7,889 nucleotides of DNA, from NCBI GenBank assembly GCA_009923965.1, contig RFSL01000038.1:1-7889 (forward strand), in the 5' to 3' direction. The stretch is from Flavobacteriia bacterium. Its GTDB lineage: Bacteria > Bacteroidota > Bacteroidia > Flavobacteriales_D > Crocinitomicaceae. This document shows, in pieces, positions 1-6,511 of the stretch (the stretch's first letter is position 1; every line of letters begins with the position of its first letter). A program made the position numbers and the translations under genes. A model generated the notes under the pieces. It worked only from the letters and a program-made list of their open reading frames with translations, searched no databases and was not told the origin of the DNA.

Positions 1-496
1 CTAATTCAATAACATTCAGATAGATCTCAAATATACGACGTTTGTCCATCACCATTTCCAGCATGAAGGTAATCGCCATTTCCTCAGCTTTACGCAAATA
101 ACTGCGCTGTCCTGAAAGAAATAAGTTTTTAGCGAGTTGTTGAGTGATGGTTGAACCACCGGAAACTACTTTGCCCTTCTTAGCATTTTTTTCGTAGGCT
201 TTTTGTAGAGCTTCCCAGTCCACACCATCATGCTCAGCAAAGTTAGCATCTTCAGCCGCAATGATGGCGCGCTTAAGATGAACCGAAATTCGGTTGTAAG
301 GCACCCAAGTGTGCTGCAATTTTGCCTTCGGATTTTTTTCTTGGAGCTTTTCCAATTGCGTTCGCATAAACGCTGTGGACGTAGGATTGTGATTCACCCA
401 CCAATAAATATGAAGCAGATACCAAGCCTGAATCAACAGCAGCAGCGCCAATGGCAACGCCACCAGCCAGAGCATAATCTTGCGCCGCAATTTCAT
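1..496 (-). CDS. mtgA: Monofunctional peptidoglycan glycosyltransferase MtgA, N-terminal 165 residues (cut by window edge)
   Basis: Read on the minus strand from the ATG at 496-494, the frame is open to the window edge and gives 165 residues of a protein that is usually about 230-245 long. Residues 1-6 are basic (MKLRRK) and are followed by a hydrophobic segment at about 8-33, the expected single membrane anchor. The glycosyltransferase family 51 motifs appear in order: EDANFAEHDGVD at 82-93, with the likely catalytic Glu82; GGSTITQQLAK at 113-123; RKAEE at 135-139; and KRRIFEIYLN at 152-161. The family polymerises lipid II into glycan strands on the periplasmic face of the inner membrane, and this form lacks a transpeptidase domain. 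The start overlaps the aroE stop as ATGA, so the two genes were one operon. With aroE cut at about 757, mtgA as drawn has lost the upstream part of that operon. The identification is secure; the betaproteobacterial origin is inferred from the gene order. Confidence 0.93.
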   Translation of the reverse strand, partial: MKLRRKIMLWLVALPLALLLLIQAWYLLHIYWWVNHNPTSTAFMRTQLEKLQEKNPKAKLQHTWVPYNRISVHLKRAIIAAEDANFAEHDGVDWEALQKAYEKNAKKGKVVSGGSTITQQLAKNLFLSGQRSYLRKAEEMAITFMLEMVMDKRRIFEIYLNVIEL

Positions 497-762
497 AGCT
501 GAGATCTAAGCCACTGATAAACCGAAGCGGTCTCGGGACGCACACCGCGCCAAACAAAAAATGATTCGGCTGCCTGCTCGACTAACATGCCCAAGCCGTC
601 GCGAGTCATCGCTCCGTGAGAAGCCGCGAGTTGCATAAACAAGGTGGGATGAGACGAATACATCATGTCGTATACAAAACTTTGCGATGCAAATATCGAC
701 GCAGGCACGGAAGGAAGTTCAGACGCCAAACTCGCTGATGTAGCATTGATTATCAAATCAAA
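493..762 (-). pseudogene. aroE: Shikimate dehydrogenase AroE, C-terminal third only
   Basis: The minus-strand frame ending at TGA 495-493 encodes about 90 residues that match the AroE C-terminus. It begins FDLIINATSAS (the NATS motif at the NADP-binding domain), continues with FVYDMMY (the family's YDxxY motif), and ends with DGLGMLVEQAAESFFVWRG, which contains the substrate-contacting Gln of the closing helix. AroE reduces 3-dehydroshikimate to shikimate with NADPH in aromatic amino-acid synthesis. A full protein has about 270 residues, so roughly 180 are missing, including the shikimate-binding Lys and Asp and the Rossmann-fold start. In the same frame beyond 762 the translation no longer resembles AroE and is the antisense of the methyltransferase gene. 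The TTG at 756 is only the codon for Leu in FDLI, not a real start. As shown here the gene cannot make a working enzyme. It is either broken by recombination or cut by an assembly join. Confidence 0.9.
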
Positions 763-765
763 AAG
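751..765. other. Junction between proteobacterial aroE and the cassette array
   Basis: The minus strand reads as AroE up to the Phe-Asp codons at 762-757. The plus strand reads as a methyltransferase from about the Gln-Ile-Lys-Lys codons at 754-765. The short segment CAAATCAAAAAG therefore fits both genes, as expected from microhomology at a recombination or assembly join. Base composition and gene style change here: GC-richer proteobacterial sequence on the left, AT-rich Bacteroidetes-like sequence on the right. I see no attI-like site, no integrase gene and no insertion-sequence end at the point of change. Confidence 0.75.
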
Positions 766-1683
766 GGCGACTGTCTGACTGTTCTTGAAAAAATTGAGGA
801 CGGAAAATTTGATCTCATTTTAACCTCGCCACCATATAACGTTGGTAAATCATACGAGACAAAGACGAGCATTGAAAAATATTTAGAAACTCAGGAGGAA
901 ATCATCTGCGAACTTGTTCGGACTCTTTCCGACAAAGGAAACATTTGCTGGCAGGTAGGCAACTACGTGGATAAAGGAGAAATTTTTCCTCTCGACATTT
1001 ACTATTATCAAATATTTAAAAAATACGGACTAAAACTTCGTAATCGAATTATCTGGCACTTCGGACACGGACTTCACGCAAGTAATCGTTTTAGTGGGCG
1101 ATATGAAACTTTGTTATGGTTTAGCAAGACAGATGACTATATTTTTAATCTCGATAATGTTAGAGTTCCTTCAAAGTATCCAGGCAAACTTCATTTTAAA
1201 GGACCGAAAAAAGGATTGCCTTCCGGCAATCCGCTTGGGAAAAACCCAAGCGATATTTGGGAAATTATTCAACAAGACTGGGAAAATGGAATGTGGAATA
1301 TTCCTAATGTAAAATCAAATCATCCAGAAAAAACAAATCATCCTTGCCAATTTCCAATAGAACTTGTCGAGCGTTGTGTTCTTGCATTGACAGAAGAAAA
1401 TAGTTGGGTTCTCGACCCTTTTTCTGGTGTTGGTTCAACAGTTCTTGGAGCAATAAAAAATAATCGTAACGCGATGGGAATAGAAAAAGAAGAAGAATAT
1501 TGTAAAATCGCCAAACAAAGAATTAAAGATTATAATGAAGGGAATTTAAAATTCAGACCAATAAATAAACCAATTCATAAGCCGACAGGAAAAGATAAAA
1601 TTTCTCAAATTCCAAAAGAATGGTTGGAATTAGATCATTTTAACGGCAATGAAAAATCTAACGGATTAAACGGAAAACATTAA
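754..1683 (+). CDS. Type II DNA methyltransferase (N4-cytosine or N6-adenine), beta motif order, start codon missing
   Basis: The frame is open from a TGA at 736-738 to the TAA at 1681-1683. Catalytic motif IV reads TSPPYN at 823-840. The AdoMet-binding FxGxG motif reads DPFSGVGST from 1414, near the C-terminus, and is followed by the IEKEEEYCKIAKQRI segment. Motif IV before motif I is the beta-class order, and SPPY is commonest in N4-cytosine enzymes, though some N6-adenine enzymes also have it. Between the stop at 736 and motif IV there is no ATG, GTG or TTG in frame. The first internal ATG, at 967, lies after motif IV and would give a dead protein. Relatives usually begin a few residues before the IKKGDC segment seen at 757-774, so only about 5-10 residues appear lost. 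The stop overlaps the next ATG (TAATG), which couples it to the endonuclease. It presumably protects the sites that enzyme cuts. Confidence 0.88.
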   Translation, partial: QIKKGDCLTVLEKIEDGKFDLILTSPPYNVGKSYETKTSIEKYLETQEEIICELVRTLSDKGNICWQVGNYVDKGEIFPLDIYYYQIFKKYGLKLRNRIIWHFGHGLHASNRFSGRYETLLWFSKTDDYIFNLDNVRVPSKYPGKLHFKGPKKGLPSGNPLGKNPSDIWEIIQQDWENGMWNIPNVKSNHPEKTNHPCQFPIELVERCVLALTEENSWVLDPFSGVGSTVLGAIKNNRNAMGIEKEEEYCKIAKQRIKDYNEGNLKFRPINKPIHKPTGKDKISQIPKEWLELDHFNGNEKSNGLNGKH

Positions 1684-2297
1684 TGAAAATAGCACAAAAA
1701 TATTCGCATTTAAACGGAGAAGAGTATCTTATCGTGCATCACAAGGACACATACGATGAAATCTTAAAAATAATTGCATCAATTTCTAAAGAGGATATTA
1801 TCTTAAAGAAAAGCAACGATAAAACACGAAAAGGGAAATTAATGATTGATCAGAAACATTTGAATAAAGTGTTTAGTTCAAAATTTAATGCTAAAAATTG
1901 GAAAGAGGCACGTTACAAATATTATGTAACTACGAATCCTAAATTAATGCAAGAATTAGTTCCCTTAGCTTATGAAGATCAAAAAAAGTTTTTAATTGAT
2001 CACGGAACCACAGACCCAATCGCTTCATACAAACAAACTGATTTCGTGAAAGACGAAATTGCGATTGAAGTTCAATTTGGAAAATATGCCTTTGTTGCCT
2101 TTGATCTTTTTGTAAAACATTTACTTTTTTACTCTGGAGGCGTAATTAATGTTGGCATTGAAATTTTACCGACAAAAAAAATGCAACAACAAATGGACAC
2201 AGGTGTTTCTTATTATGAAGGCGAAGTTTACAATGTGTTACGACATGGAAGAAATAATCCTGCAGTTCCTCTTCTTATATTGGGTATTGAACCATAG
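1683..2297 (+). CDS. Type II restriction endonuclease, BglII/BstYI family
   Basis: This 204-residue protein aligns by eye with BglII in its catalytic core. The segment TDFVKDEIAIEVQF (residues 119-132) matches BglII's IDFGKRDTLVEVQF, keeping Asp120, Glu129 and Gln131 at the spacing of BglII Asp84, Glu93 and Gln95, which bind the metal and catalyse cleavage. Further on, SYYEGEVYNVLRHG and PLLILGI correspond to the BglII segments around SLYYEQAQNQL and IRLVGLI. BglII cuts AGATCT and BstYI cuts RGATCY. The specificity here is likely of that type but cannot be read from the sequence. The start at 1683 is set by the TAATG overlap with the methyltransferase and by the lack of a better in-frame start. 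The gene is intact and ends 11 bp before attC1. An intact nuclease beside a methyltransferase without a start codon is a conflict, noted in the findings. Confidence 0.85.
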   Translation: MKIAQKYSHLNGEEYLIVHHKDTYDEILKIIASISKEDIILKKSNDKTRKGKLMIDQKHLNKVFSSKFNAKNWKEARYKYYVTTNPKLMQELVPLAYEDQKKFLIDHGTTDPIASYKQTDFVKDEIAIEVQFGKYAFVAFDLFVKHLLFYSGGVINVGIEILPTKKMQQQMDTGVSYYEGEVYNVLRHGRNNPAVPLLILGIEP

Positions 2298-2308
2298 AAT
2301 AGCCCAGC

Positions 2309-2442
2309 CCATAACAGCACCTACAAGAAATTGGCGGTTCAGTGCTTCGTATGACAGTTTTGTGGTTAATCAAACATTGGTGCTTCGTATGAACATTTGT
2401 GGTAAAAAATCGCCAACTTCTTGTAGCTGCCAACCGTTAGGC
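2309..2442 (+). repeat. attC recombination site 1 (134 bp)
   Basis: The R'' box is CCATAAC at 2309-2315 and the R' box is GTTAGGC at 2436-2442, matching the integron R' consensus GTTRRRY. The two halves form an imperfect inverted repeat: 2321-2336 pairs with 2411-2426 at 15 of 16 positions (CTACAAGAAATTGGCG against its complement). Between R'' and the stem the left side has AGCAC and the right side GCTGCCAACC, so unpaired bases occur on one arm, as in attC hairpins where extrahelical bases direct strand choice. The inner region carries two copies of GTGCTTCGTATGA about 38 bp apart. IntI would cut between G2436 and T2437. No gene can be supported in the intergenic stretch 2298-2466. Confidence 0.92.
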
Positions 2443-2466
2443 ACAATAATTAAAGACAACATATCA
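2443..2466 (+). promoter_or_regulatory. Cassette leader with AAAGACAAC motif, before nitroreductase
   Basis: This 24 bp leader lies between the R' box of attC1 and the ATG at 2467. It contains TAAAGACAAC at 2451-2460 and has no Shine-Dalgarno sequence. The leader of cassette 3 has nearly the same motif at the same place (TAAAAGACAAC, 5259-5269). It could be a translation-enhancing 5' leader or simply a trace of common cassette ancestry. No clear promoter is seen here. Confidence 0.4.
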
Positions 2467-3579
2467 ATGAATCTATATTCGAGAAGAACATTTCTAAAAA
2501 ACGGTATCAAGGCGACTTTCTTTATCGCATTTTTGTCTCCATTTCGACAACTCTTCGCTTCTTCGAAAAATGAAACTAAATTCCCATCTTGGACAGAATT
2601 AGTAGAATATGCCCGCTGGTGTCCTAATGTTCATAATTTGCAACCACATAAAATCAAAATCATTTCAGAAACTGAAGCTGATTTATATTACGACCCGAGT
2701 CGACTTTTGCCAGTGGGAGACCCTAATGCGATTTTTGTTACTGTTGCAATGGGTATTTTTGTTGAGCATCTTTCTATTTCTGCTGCTTCTTATGATATGA
2801 AAGTTGAAATTGCCGAGGTGTATAATCCAATAACAACAAGCGCAACAGTAGAAACCCTATTTGCGAAATTAAAACTCATCCCTACTCTTGAAGAAGAAGA
2901 ACTGGACAAAGAACTAATTACAAAAAGAAGAACATCACGTTTGCACTATGATGGAAAGCCTCTTAAACAAGGCACTTTAGATAAAATAAAAAAGCAGGCT
3001 GAGAAATTTGAACATGATTTTTTTTCTTCGTCAGACAAAGAGTTGGTAGATTTTGTGGAAGAACTTAATCAGCAAACATTATTTGAAGACCTTGAGTCAA
3101 AACCAGCCAGGGATGAACTCGACCACTTATTCCGCTACACCGAGGAAGAAGCGGAAACTAAAAAAGATGGACTTTGGGCAAAATGTATGGGCTTTTCTGG
3201 TTCGTTGATGAAATCTGTTTTTATTCATCACGAAAGATGGGAAAAGGGTTTACGAAAAAAAATACTAAAGAATTATTATAAATCTTCTTTCAAAGGAACA
3301 ACAACTATTTGTTGGTTTGGAGGAAAGTTTAATAATACAAATGACTGGCTTAATGCTGGAAGAATGTTAGCAAGAAATTGGCTTTTGATCACGAAAGAAA
3401 ACGCTTACATACACCCTTTCGGCTCACTAATAACAAATAGTGGAGCTTACAAAAAAATCAACGAAAAATTTACTCAGCCAAAAGAGGATAAAAAGATTTG
3501 GATGATTTTTAGAGCAGGATACAGTAAAGAACCAACCAGAAGTTTTCGTTTAAGTACTGAAGAAATAATAATTAAATAA
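2467..3579 (+). CDS. Twin-arginine-exported nitroreductase-like (Acg-type) flavoprotein
   Basis: The 370-residue product begins with a textbook Tat signal: SRRTFLK at residues 5-11, a hydrophobic stretch at about 15-30 and a possible cleavage site near FASS at 30-33. The mature part carries features of nitroreductase relatives of the Acg (Rv2032) type: PNVHNLQP at 53-60, like the APSxHNxQPW segment that contacts FMN; YDPSRLLPVGDP at 75-86; and RRTSR at 154-158. Such proteins bind or sequester FMN and may reduce nitro compounds or quinones. The substrate here is unknown. The ATG at 2467 is chosen because it starts the Tat signal 25 bp after the R' box of attC1. The frame stays open upstream to 2149, but that stretch overlaps the endonuclease and runs through attC1. 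Tat signals usually mark cofactor-loaded, folded exports, which suits an FMN protein. Function is inferred from motifs only. Confidence 0.78.
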   Translation: MNLYSRRTFLKNGIKATFFIAFLSPFRQLFASSKNETKFPSWTELVEYARWCPNVHNLQPHKIKIISETEADLYYDPSRLLPVGDPNAIFVTVAMGIFVEHLSISAASYDMKVEIAEVYNPITTSATVETLFAKLKLIPTLEEEELDKELITKRRTSRLHYDGKPLKQGTLDKIKKQAEKFEHDFFSSSDKELVDFVEELNQQTLFEDLESKPARDELDHLFRYTEEEAETKKDGLWAKCMGFSGSLMKSVFIHHERWEKGLRKKILKNYYKSSFKGTTTICWFGGKFNNTNDWLNAGRMLARNWLLITKENAYIHPFGSLITNSGAYKKINEKFTQPKEDKKIWMIFRAGYSKEPTRSFRLSTEEIIIK

Positions 3580-3582
3580 TAA

Positions 3583-5085
3583 ATGAGACACTTAACCATT
3601 TTGTTTTATGCATGGCTGCTTGAACTTTATCGAAAGCCACTTATGCTGTCAGATACTACTATAAAACTGCTTTTTATTCCTGGGTTCAATGGACTTCGTG
3701 CTTTCAATGCCAAAGCAAGAGCTTATGCTGAGTTTGTTAAAGCAAAGAGAAAAGTTCCAGCTTATCGGGAATTTTTAAAGTCAAATGGATTTTCAAAACC
3801 ATCATTCAGCGGAATGCTTCCAAACATAAATGAAATACCTTATACCGATAAGGAAAATTATGTGAAAAAATATTCGATGGATGAAAGATGTGTGAATGGA
3901 AAAGTACCATCAAAAGGTGTAATTATTGATGAATCATCAGGCAGTAGCGGAACTGCAACAAATTGGGCAAGAGGAAAAAAGGAAAGAAAAAGAAATGCGA
4001 GAATAATAAAATTCGGAATGAGAAACTTATTGGGCAAAGAACCTCTCTTTATTATTAATGCATTTGCTTTAGGTCCATGGGCAACGGGGGTAAATATTAC
4101 AATGAGTTGTGTAACATTTTCAAAATTGAAATCTCTTGGCCCCGATAAAATAAAAATTGAAAACACTATTAAGCATTTTGGCAAAGAGCATAATTATGTA
4201 ATTATGGGTTATCCTCCATTCCTAAAAATGTTGGTCGACAATTCGGAAATAAACTGGAAAGAGCATAATGTTTCATTCATATTTGGGGGCGAATCCATGT
4301 CTGAAGGCATGCGTGATTATTTAATGCAAAAAGGGATAAAAAAAGTGTATAGTTCGCTTGGTGCTTCTGATTTGGAACTTAATATTTCTGCCGAGAATGA
4401 TTTCACTATAAGTTTAAGAAGATTATTACGATCAAATGCTGAACTAAGAGAACGGATTTTAAAACACGCAGGGGCTTTACCTATGCTATTTCAGTTTAAT
4501 CCTTCCGACTTTTTATTTGAATCTTCTGAAACAGGAGAGTTAATTATTACTGTTTGCCGACCAGATTATATTTCTCCTAAAATTAGATACAATATACATG
4601 ACCGTGGTCATGTATTGCAAATGAAAGAACTCTATTCGATTTTGAAAGAATTAAATATAAATGACACTGAATTAACAAAGCCTTCAACGGACTTGCCAAT
4701 CCTTTTGCATTATGGCAGAGCCGACATGACCGTTTCTTTTTTTGGTGCTAATATAAGTCCAACTGATATTCAGGAGGCACTCTATAATATGCCGGAATTA
4801 GCGAGTATTGTCAATTCCTTTTGTCTTAATGCTATTGAAGACAAGGAAGGAAATAAACAATTACTAGTTTCTTTCGAAATGCAAAAAAATAAAGACCAAA
4901 CGCCACTTAATTTAAAGCAAACACAAATTGATTTTTTTGAACAACTTACTAATACAAACCAAGACTTTAGAGAAGCAAAAAAAATGACATCGAATAGCGA
5001 CCAAACAGTTATTCGTTTTTATGAGTTTGCAAAAGGACCATTTGAAAATAATGACATTAGAATAAAAGCAAAATACATAAACTAA
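3583..5085 (+). CDS. PaaK/coenzyme F390 synthetase-like adenylate-forming enzyme
   Basis: The 500-residue product shows the ANL-superfamily adenylation motifs in order: the phosphate-binding loop DESSGSSGTATNW at 117-129 (A3), YSSLGASDLE at 256-265 (A5), RYNIHDRG at 335-342 (A7) and YGRADMTVSFFGANISP at 377-393 (A8 hinge). The layout resembles phenylacetate-CoA ligase and F390 synthetase more than acyl-CoA synthetases with a large C-domain. The C-terminal NDIRIKAKYIN may hold the catalytic lysine. The family activates a carboxylate (or, for F390 synthetase, a phosphate on the cofactor) with ATP in the cytoplasm, then usually passes it to CoA. The substrate cannot be named. Its ATG follows the nitroreductase stop by 3 bp, so the genes share a transcript. 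Because the partner is exported and this enzyme has no signal peptide, they probably act in different compartments or on successive steps. Confidence 0.8.
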   Translation: MRHLTILFYAWLLELYRKPLMLSDTTIKLLFIPGFNGLRAFNAKARAYAEFVKAKRKVPAYREFLKSNGFSKPSFSGMLPNINEIPYTDKENYVKKYSMDERCVNGKVPSKGVIIDESSGSSGTATNWARGKKERKRNARIIKFGMRNLLGKEPLFIINAFALGPWATGVNITMSCVTFSKLKSLGPDKIKIENTIKHFGKEHNYVIMGYPPFLKMLVDNSEINWKEHNVSFIFGGESMSEGMRDYLMQKGIKKVYSSLGASDLELNISAENDFTISLRRLLRSNAELRERILKHAGALPMLFQFNPSDFLFESSETGELIITVCRPDYISPKIRYNIHDRGHVLQMKELYSILKELNINDTELTKPSTDLPILLHYGRADMTVSFFGANISPTDIQEALYNMPELASIVNSFCLNAIEDKEGNKQLLVSFEMQKNKDQTPLNLKQTQIDFFEQLTNTNQDFREAKKMTSNSDQTVIRFYEFAKGPFENNDIRIKAKYIN

Positions 5086-5119
5086 GATTAAATGATAATT
5101 GGATGGGAAAAATTACTGT

Positions 5120-5251
5120 GCCTAACAGCACCTAAAAGAAATTGGCGGTTCAGTGGTTAAATGAAGTTTTGTGCTTCGTATCAAGTTCAATGGTGGCAGA
5201 CAGTTTTCGTCACCGAAATCGCCAACTTCTTGTAGCTGCAAACCGTTAGCG
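5120..5251 (+). repeat. attC recombination site 2 (132 bp)
   Basis: The R'' box is GCCTAAC at 5120-5126 and the R' box is GTTAGCG at 5245-5251. The stem arms 5132-5147 and 5220-5235 pair at 14 of 16 positions. R'' is the reverse complement of the first heptamer of this cassette (GTTAGGC at 2436), not of the neighbouring R' (GTTAGCG), as predicted for site-specific G|TT crossover. The inner part shares TTCGTATCAAGT (5175-5186) and TGGCAGACAGTTTT (5194-5207) with attC3, so the two sites are one subfamily. Apart from this site, the intergenic stretch 5086-5273 holds only the short leader of cassette 3. Confidence 0.93.
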
Positions 5252-5273
5252 GTAATTCTAAAAGACAACGACA
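5252..5273 (+). promoter_or_regulatory. Cassette leader with TAAAAGACAAC motif, before PepSY-like gene
   Basis: This 22 bp leader follows the R' box of attC2 and carries TAAAAGACAAC at 5259-5269, almost identical to the motif before the first gene of cassette 2. There is no Shine-Dalgarno sequence before the ATG at 5274. The leader is too short for a fluoride riboswitch, and none is recognisable. Confidence 0.4.
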
Positions 5274-5771
5274 ATGAACAAAATAACAACAAGTTTGACC
5301 CTATTACTGCTGACCTCTTTGACGGTCTTTGGACAAGAAAAAGGTATTAGCAAAAAAAGTGTTTCAATGACAGTTCAAAACTTCATTCAGACAAATTATC
5401 CGACAGCAAAACGATTGAAATATTACAAGGAGCAAGAAAACGATAAAACTTATATTGAATGTGAGTTTAAACTGGACAAAGTTGAATACTCCTTAAAATT
5501 TCTTGCTGACAGTTTGGTTGAAACTGAAATTTCAATAGAGTTTAGCGACATATCGACAAATCAACAACAAAGCATAAAAGCCAGTCTTAACAGCCTGTTT
5601 TCCAAATATAAAATTTTGGAAAGTCAAGAAGTAAATCCAAAGACAAACCCACTTTACGAAATAAATATTAAAACCAAATCGGGCAATTACTTTGAGTTGT
5701 TTTATGACAAATCGGGACAATTGGTAAAGAAAACGGAAATATTCATCAAACCAATTCCATCTCAATTCTAA
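5274..5771 (+). CDS. Secreted PepSY-like protein, function unknown
   Basis: The 165-residue product has a signal peptide at residues 1-20 (MNK, a Thr/Leu-rich core and VFGQ, a cleavage pattern common in Bacteroidetes). The mature part looks like two alpha-beta repeats. Each has a helix ending in a positively charged turn, followed by strands rich in Tyr and Glu: first FIQTNYPTAKRLKYYKEQ then YIECEFKLDKVEYSLKF, and second SIKASLNSLFSKYKILESQE then YEINIKTKSGNYFELFYD. This is the layout of PepSY-like (beta-lactamase-inhibitor-like) periplasmic domains, a resemblance judged by eye. The role is not known. The stop overlaps the next start as TAATG. It shares its operon with a predicted outer-membrane protein and a fluoride channel, which hints at an envelope or ion-stress role, but that is inference. 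Confidence 0.7.
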   Translation: MNKITTSLTLLLLTSLTVFGQEKGISKKSVSMTVQNFIQTNYPTAKRLKYYKEQENDKTYIECEFKLDKVEYSLKFLADSLVETEISIEFSDISTNQQQSIKASLNSLFSKYKILESQEVNPKTNPLYEINIKTKSGNYFELFYDKSGQLVKKTEIFIKPIPSQF

Positions 5772-6511
5772 TGAAAAAAACAGCACTCATTATTGGTTTT
5801 ATATTAGTTTGCAATATTGCCTTTACTCAAAATTTAACTTTTTACGGTTTACTTCCCGCGTTCAATCAAACAGGCAGAATAAGTAAAAAAGTTAATTACA
5901 ATCTTTTCATTTCAACTACCATTGACGCATTTGATGAGAAAATAAATAGCGTTGAATATCCTGCGACCGACTTGCAATTTTATCTTCAGCCAAGCATTAT
6001 TTATGTTCATTCGCAAAACTTAAACTTTGCAGGCAGTTATACATATCAACGCAACAACCCTTTCAACGGAAATTTTGTAAATGAACACAGGCTTTGGCAA
6101 CAAGCAATTTTTTCATTTCCCGTTTCAAGTGGCAGACTTACAAACCGATTTCGATTTGAAGAAAGATTTATTGAAAATAAAGTAACGGGAGAATATCCAT
6201 TTTCAACTCGTGCAAGATACCAAGTAGGCTTTAACATTCCATTGCAAGGACGGACACTTGACAAACACGAATTTTATTTCAATAGTTACAACGAGTTTTA
6301 TTTCAGTCTAACAGGAGCAAAAAACGCAACATATAGCGAAAACTGGACTTATGCGGGTTGCGGTTACGACTTGGGCAAAATTGGACGACTTGAATTAGGT
6401 TATTTGTTTCAAGTTGCAGTTAGGAATACACAACAAGACTTACGATTTTTAAACCTTGCCCAAATTATGTGGATTACAAATTTCAACTTTCCAAAAAAGA
6501 AAAAAGAATAA
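5771..6511 (+). CDS. DUF2490-like outer-membrane beta-barrel protein
   Basis: The 246-residue product has a signal peptide at 1-20 (MKKTALIIGFILVCNIAFTQ). The rest consists of alternating hydrophobic/polar strands rich in aromatic residues, such as LQFYLQPSIIYV, FAGSYTYQRN, HEFYFNSYNEFYFSL and RLELGYLFQVAVR. The motif HRLWQQAIF followed by NRFRFEERFIE is typical of the DUF2490 family of small outer-membrane barrels in Bacteroidetes. No transported molecule is known for the family. The protein ends NFNFPKKKKE, a basic tail after the last strand. The start overlaps the preceding stop, and its own stop overlaps the crcB start, both as TAATG. Being coupled to a fluoride channel and a secreted protein is unusual, and whether it takes part in fluoride efflux is open. 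Confidence 0.72.
   Translation: MKKTALIIGFILVCNIAFTQNLTFYGLLPAFNQTGRISKKVNYNLFISTTIDAFDEKINSVEYPATDLQFYLQPSIIYVHSQNLNFAGSYTYQRNNPFNGNFVNEHRLWQQAIFSFPVSSGRLTNRFRFEERFIENKVTGEYPFSTRARYQVGFNIPLQGRTLDKHEFYFNSYNEFYFSLTGAKNATYSENWTYAGCGYDLGKIGRLELGYLFQVAVRNTQQDLRFLNLAQIMWITNFNFPKKKKE

Larger units (their letters stand above)
754..2436 (+). mobile_element. Integron cassette 1, left end missing: restriction-modification cassette
   Basis: This is the part of the first cassette left of the crossover point (G2436|T2437) in attC1. It contains the methyltransferase gene, the endonuclease gene and attC1. The R'' box of attC1 reads CCATAAC, so by the rule the other cassettes obey, the intact cassette should have begun with TTATGG. 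No such sequence lies between 700 and 1000. This agrees with the loss of the cassette's first bases, and of the methyltransferase start codon, at the junction near 757. Confidence 0.75.
2437..5245 (+). mobile_element. Integron cassette 2 (2809 bp): Tat nitroreductase and adenylating enzyme
   Basis: The boundaries are the crossover points in attC1 and attC2. The cassette begins TTAGGC, and the R'' box of its own attC2 is GCCTAAC, the exact reverse complement of GTTAGGC. This is the signature of a unit that once existed as a circle. The two genes lie in the same direction with 3 bp between them, the usual orientation relative to attC. At 2.8 kb with two genes it is much larger than a typical one-gene cassette of 0.5-1 kb. 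Confidence 0.9.

Noticed and set aside
230..557. Open frames on both strands across the aroE-mtgA overlap
   Set aside because: They are out of frame with the clear MtgA and AroE translations and resemble no family.
1113..1119. GTTATGG matching the predicted start of cassette 1
   Set aside because: It lies inside the methyltransferase coding sequence, which continues through it without a break, so it is a chance match.
2149..2466. Upstream extension of the nitroreductase frame
   Set aside because: It overlaps the endonuclease in another frame and then crosses the whole of attC1. The Tat signal starts at 2467.
3858..4184. Minus-strand open frame inside the adenylating enzyme gene
   Set aside because: It is a shadow of the plus-strand gene, which has all family motifs.
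5086..5273. Fluoride riboswitch for the crcB operon
   Set aside because: The region is filled by attC2 and a 22 bp leader, and no crcB-motif structure is recognisable.
5532..6264. Minus-strand open frames inside the PepSY-like and DUF2490-like genes
   Set aside because: They lie opposite well-supported coding frames, and no start or family signal is seen.
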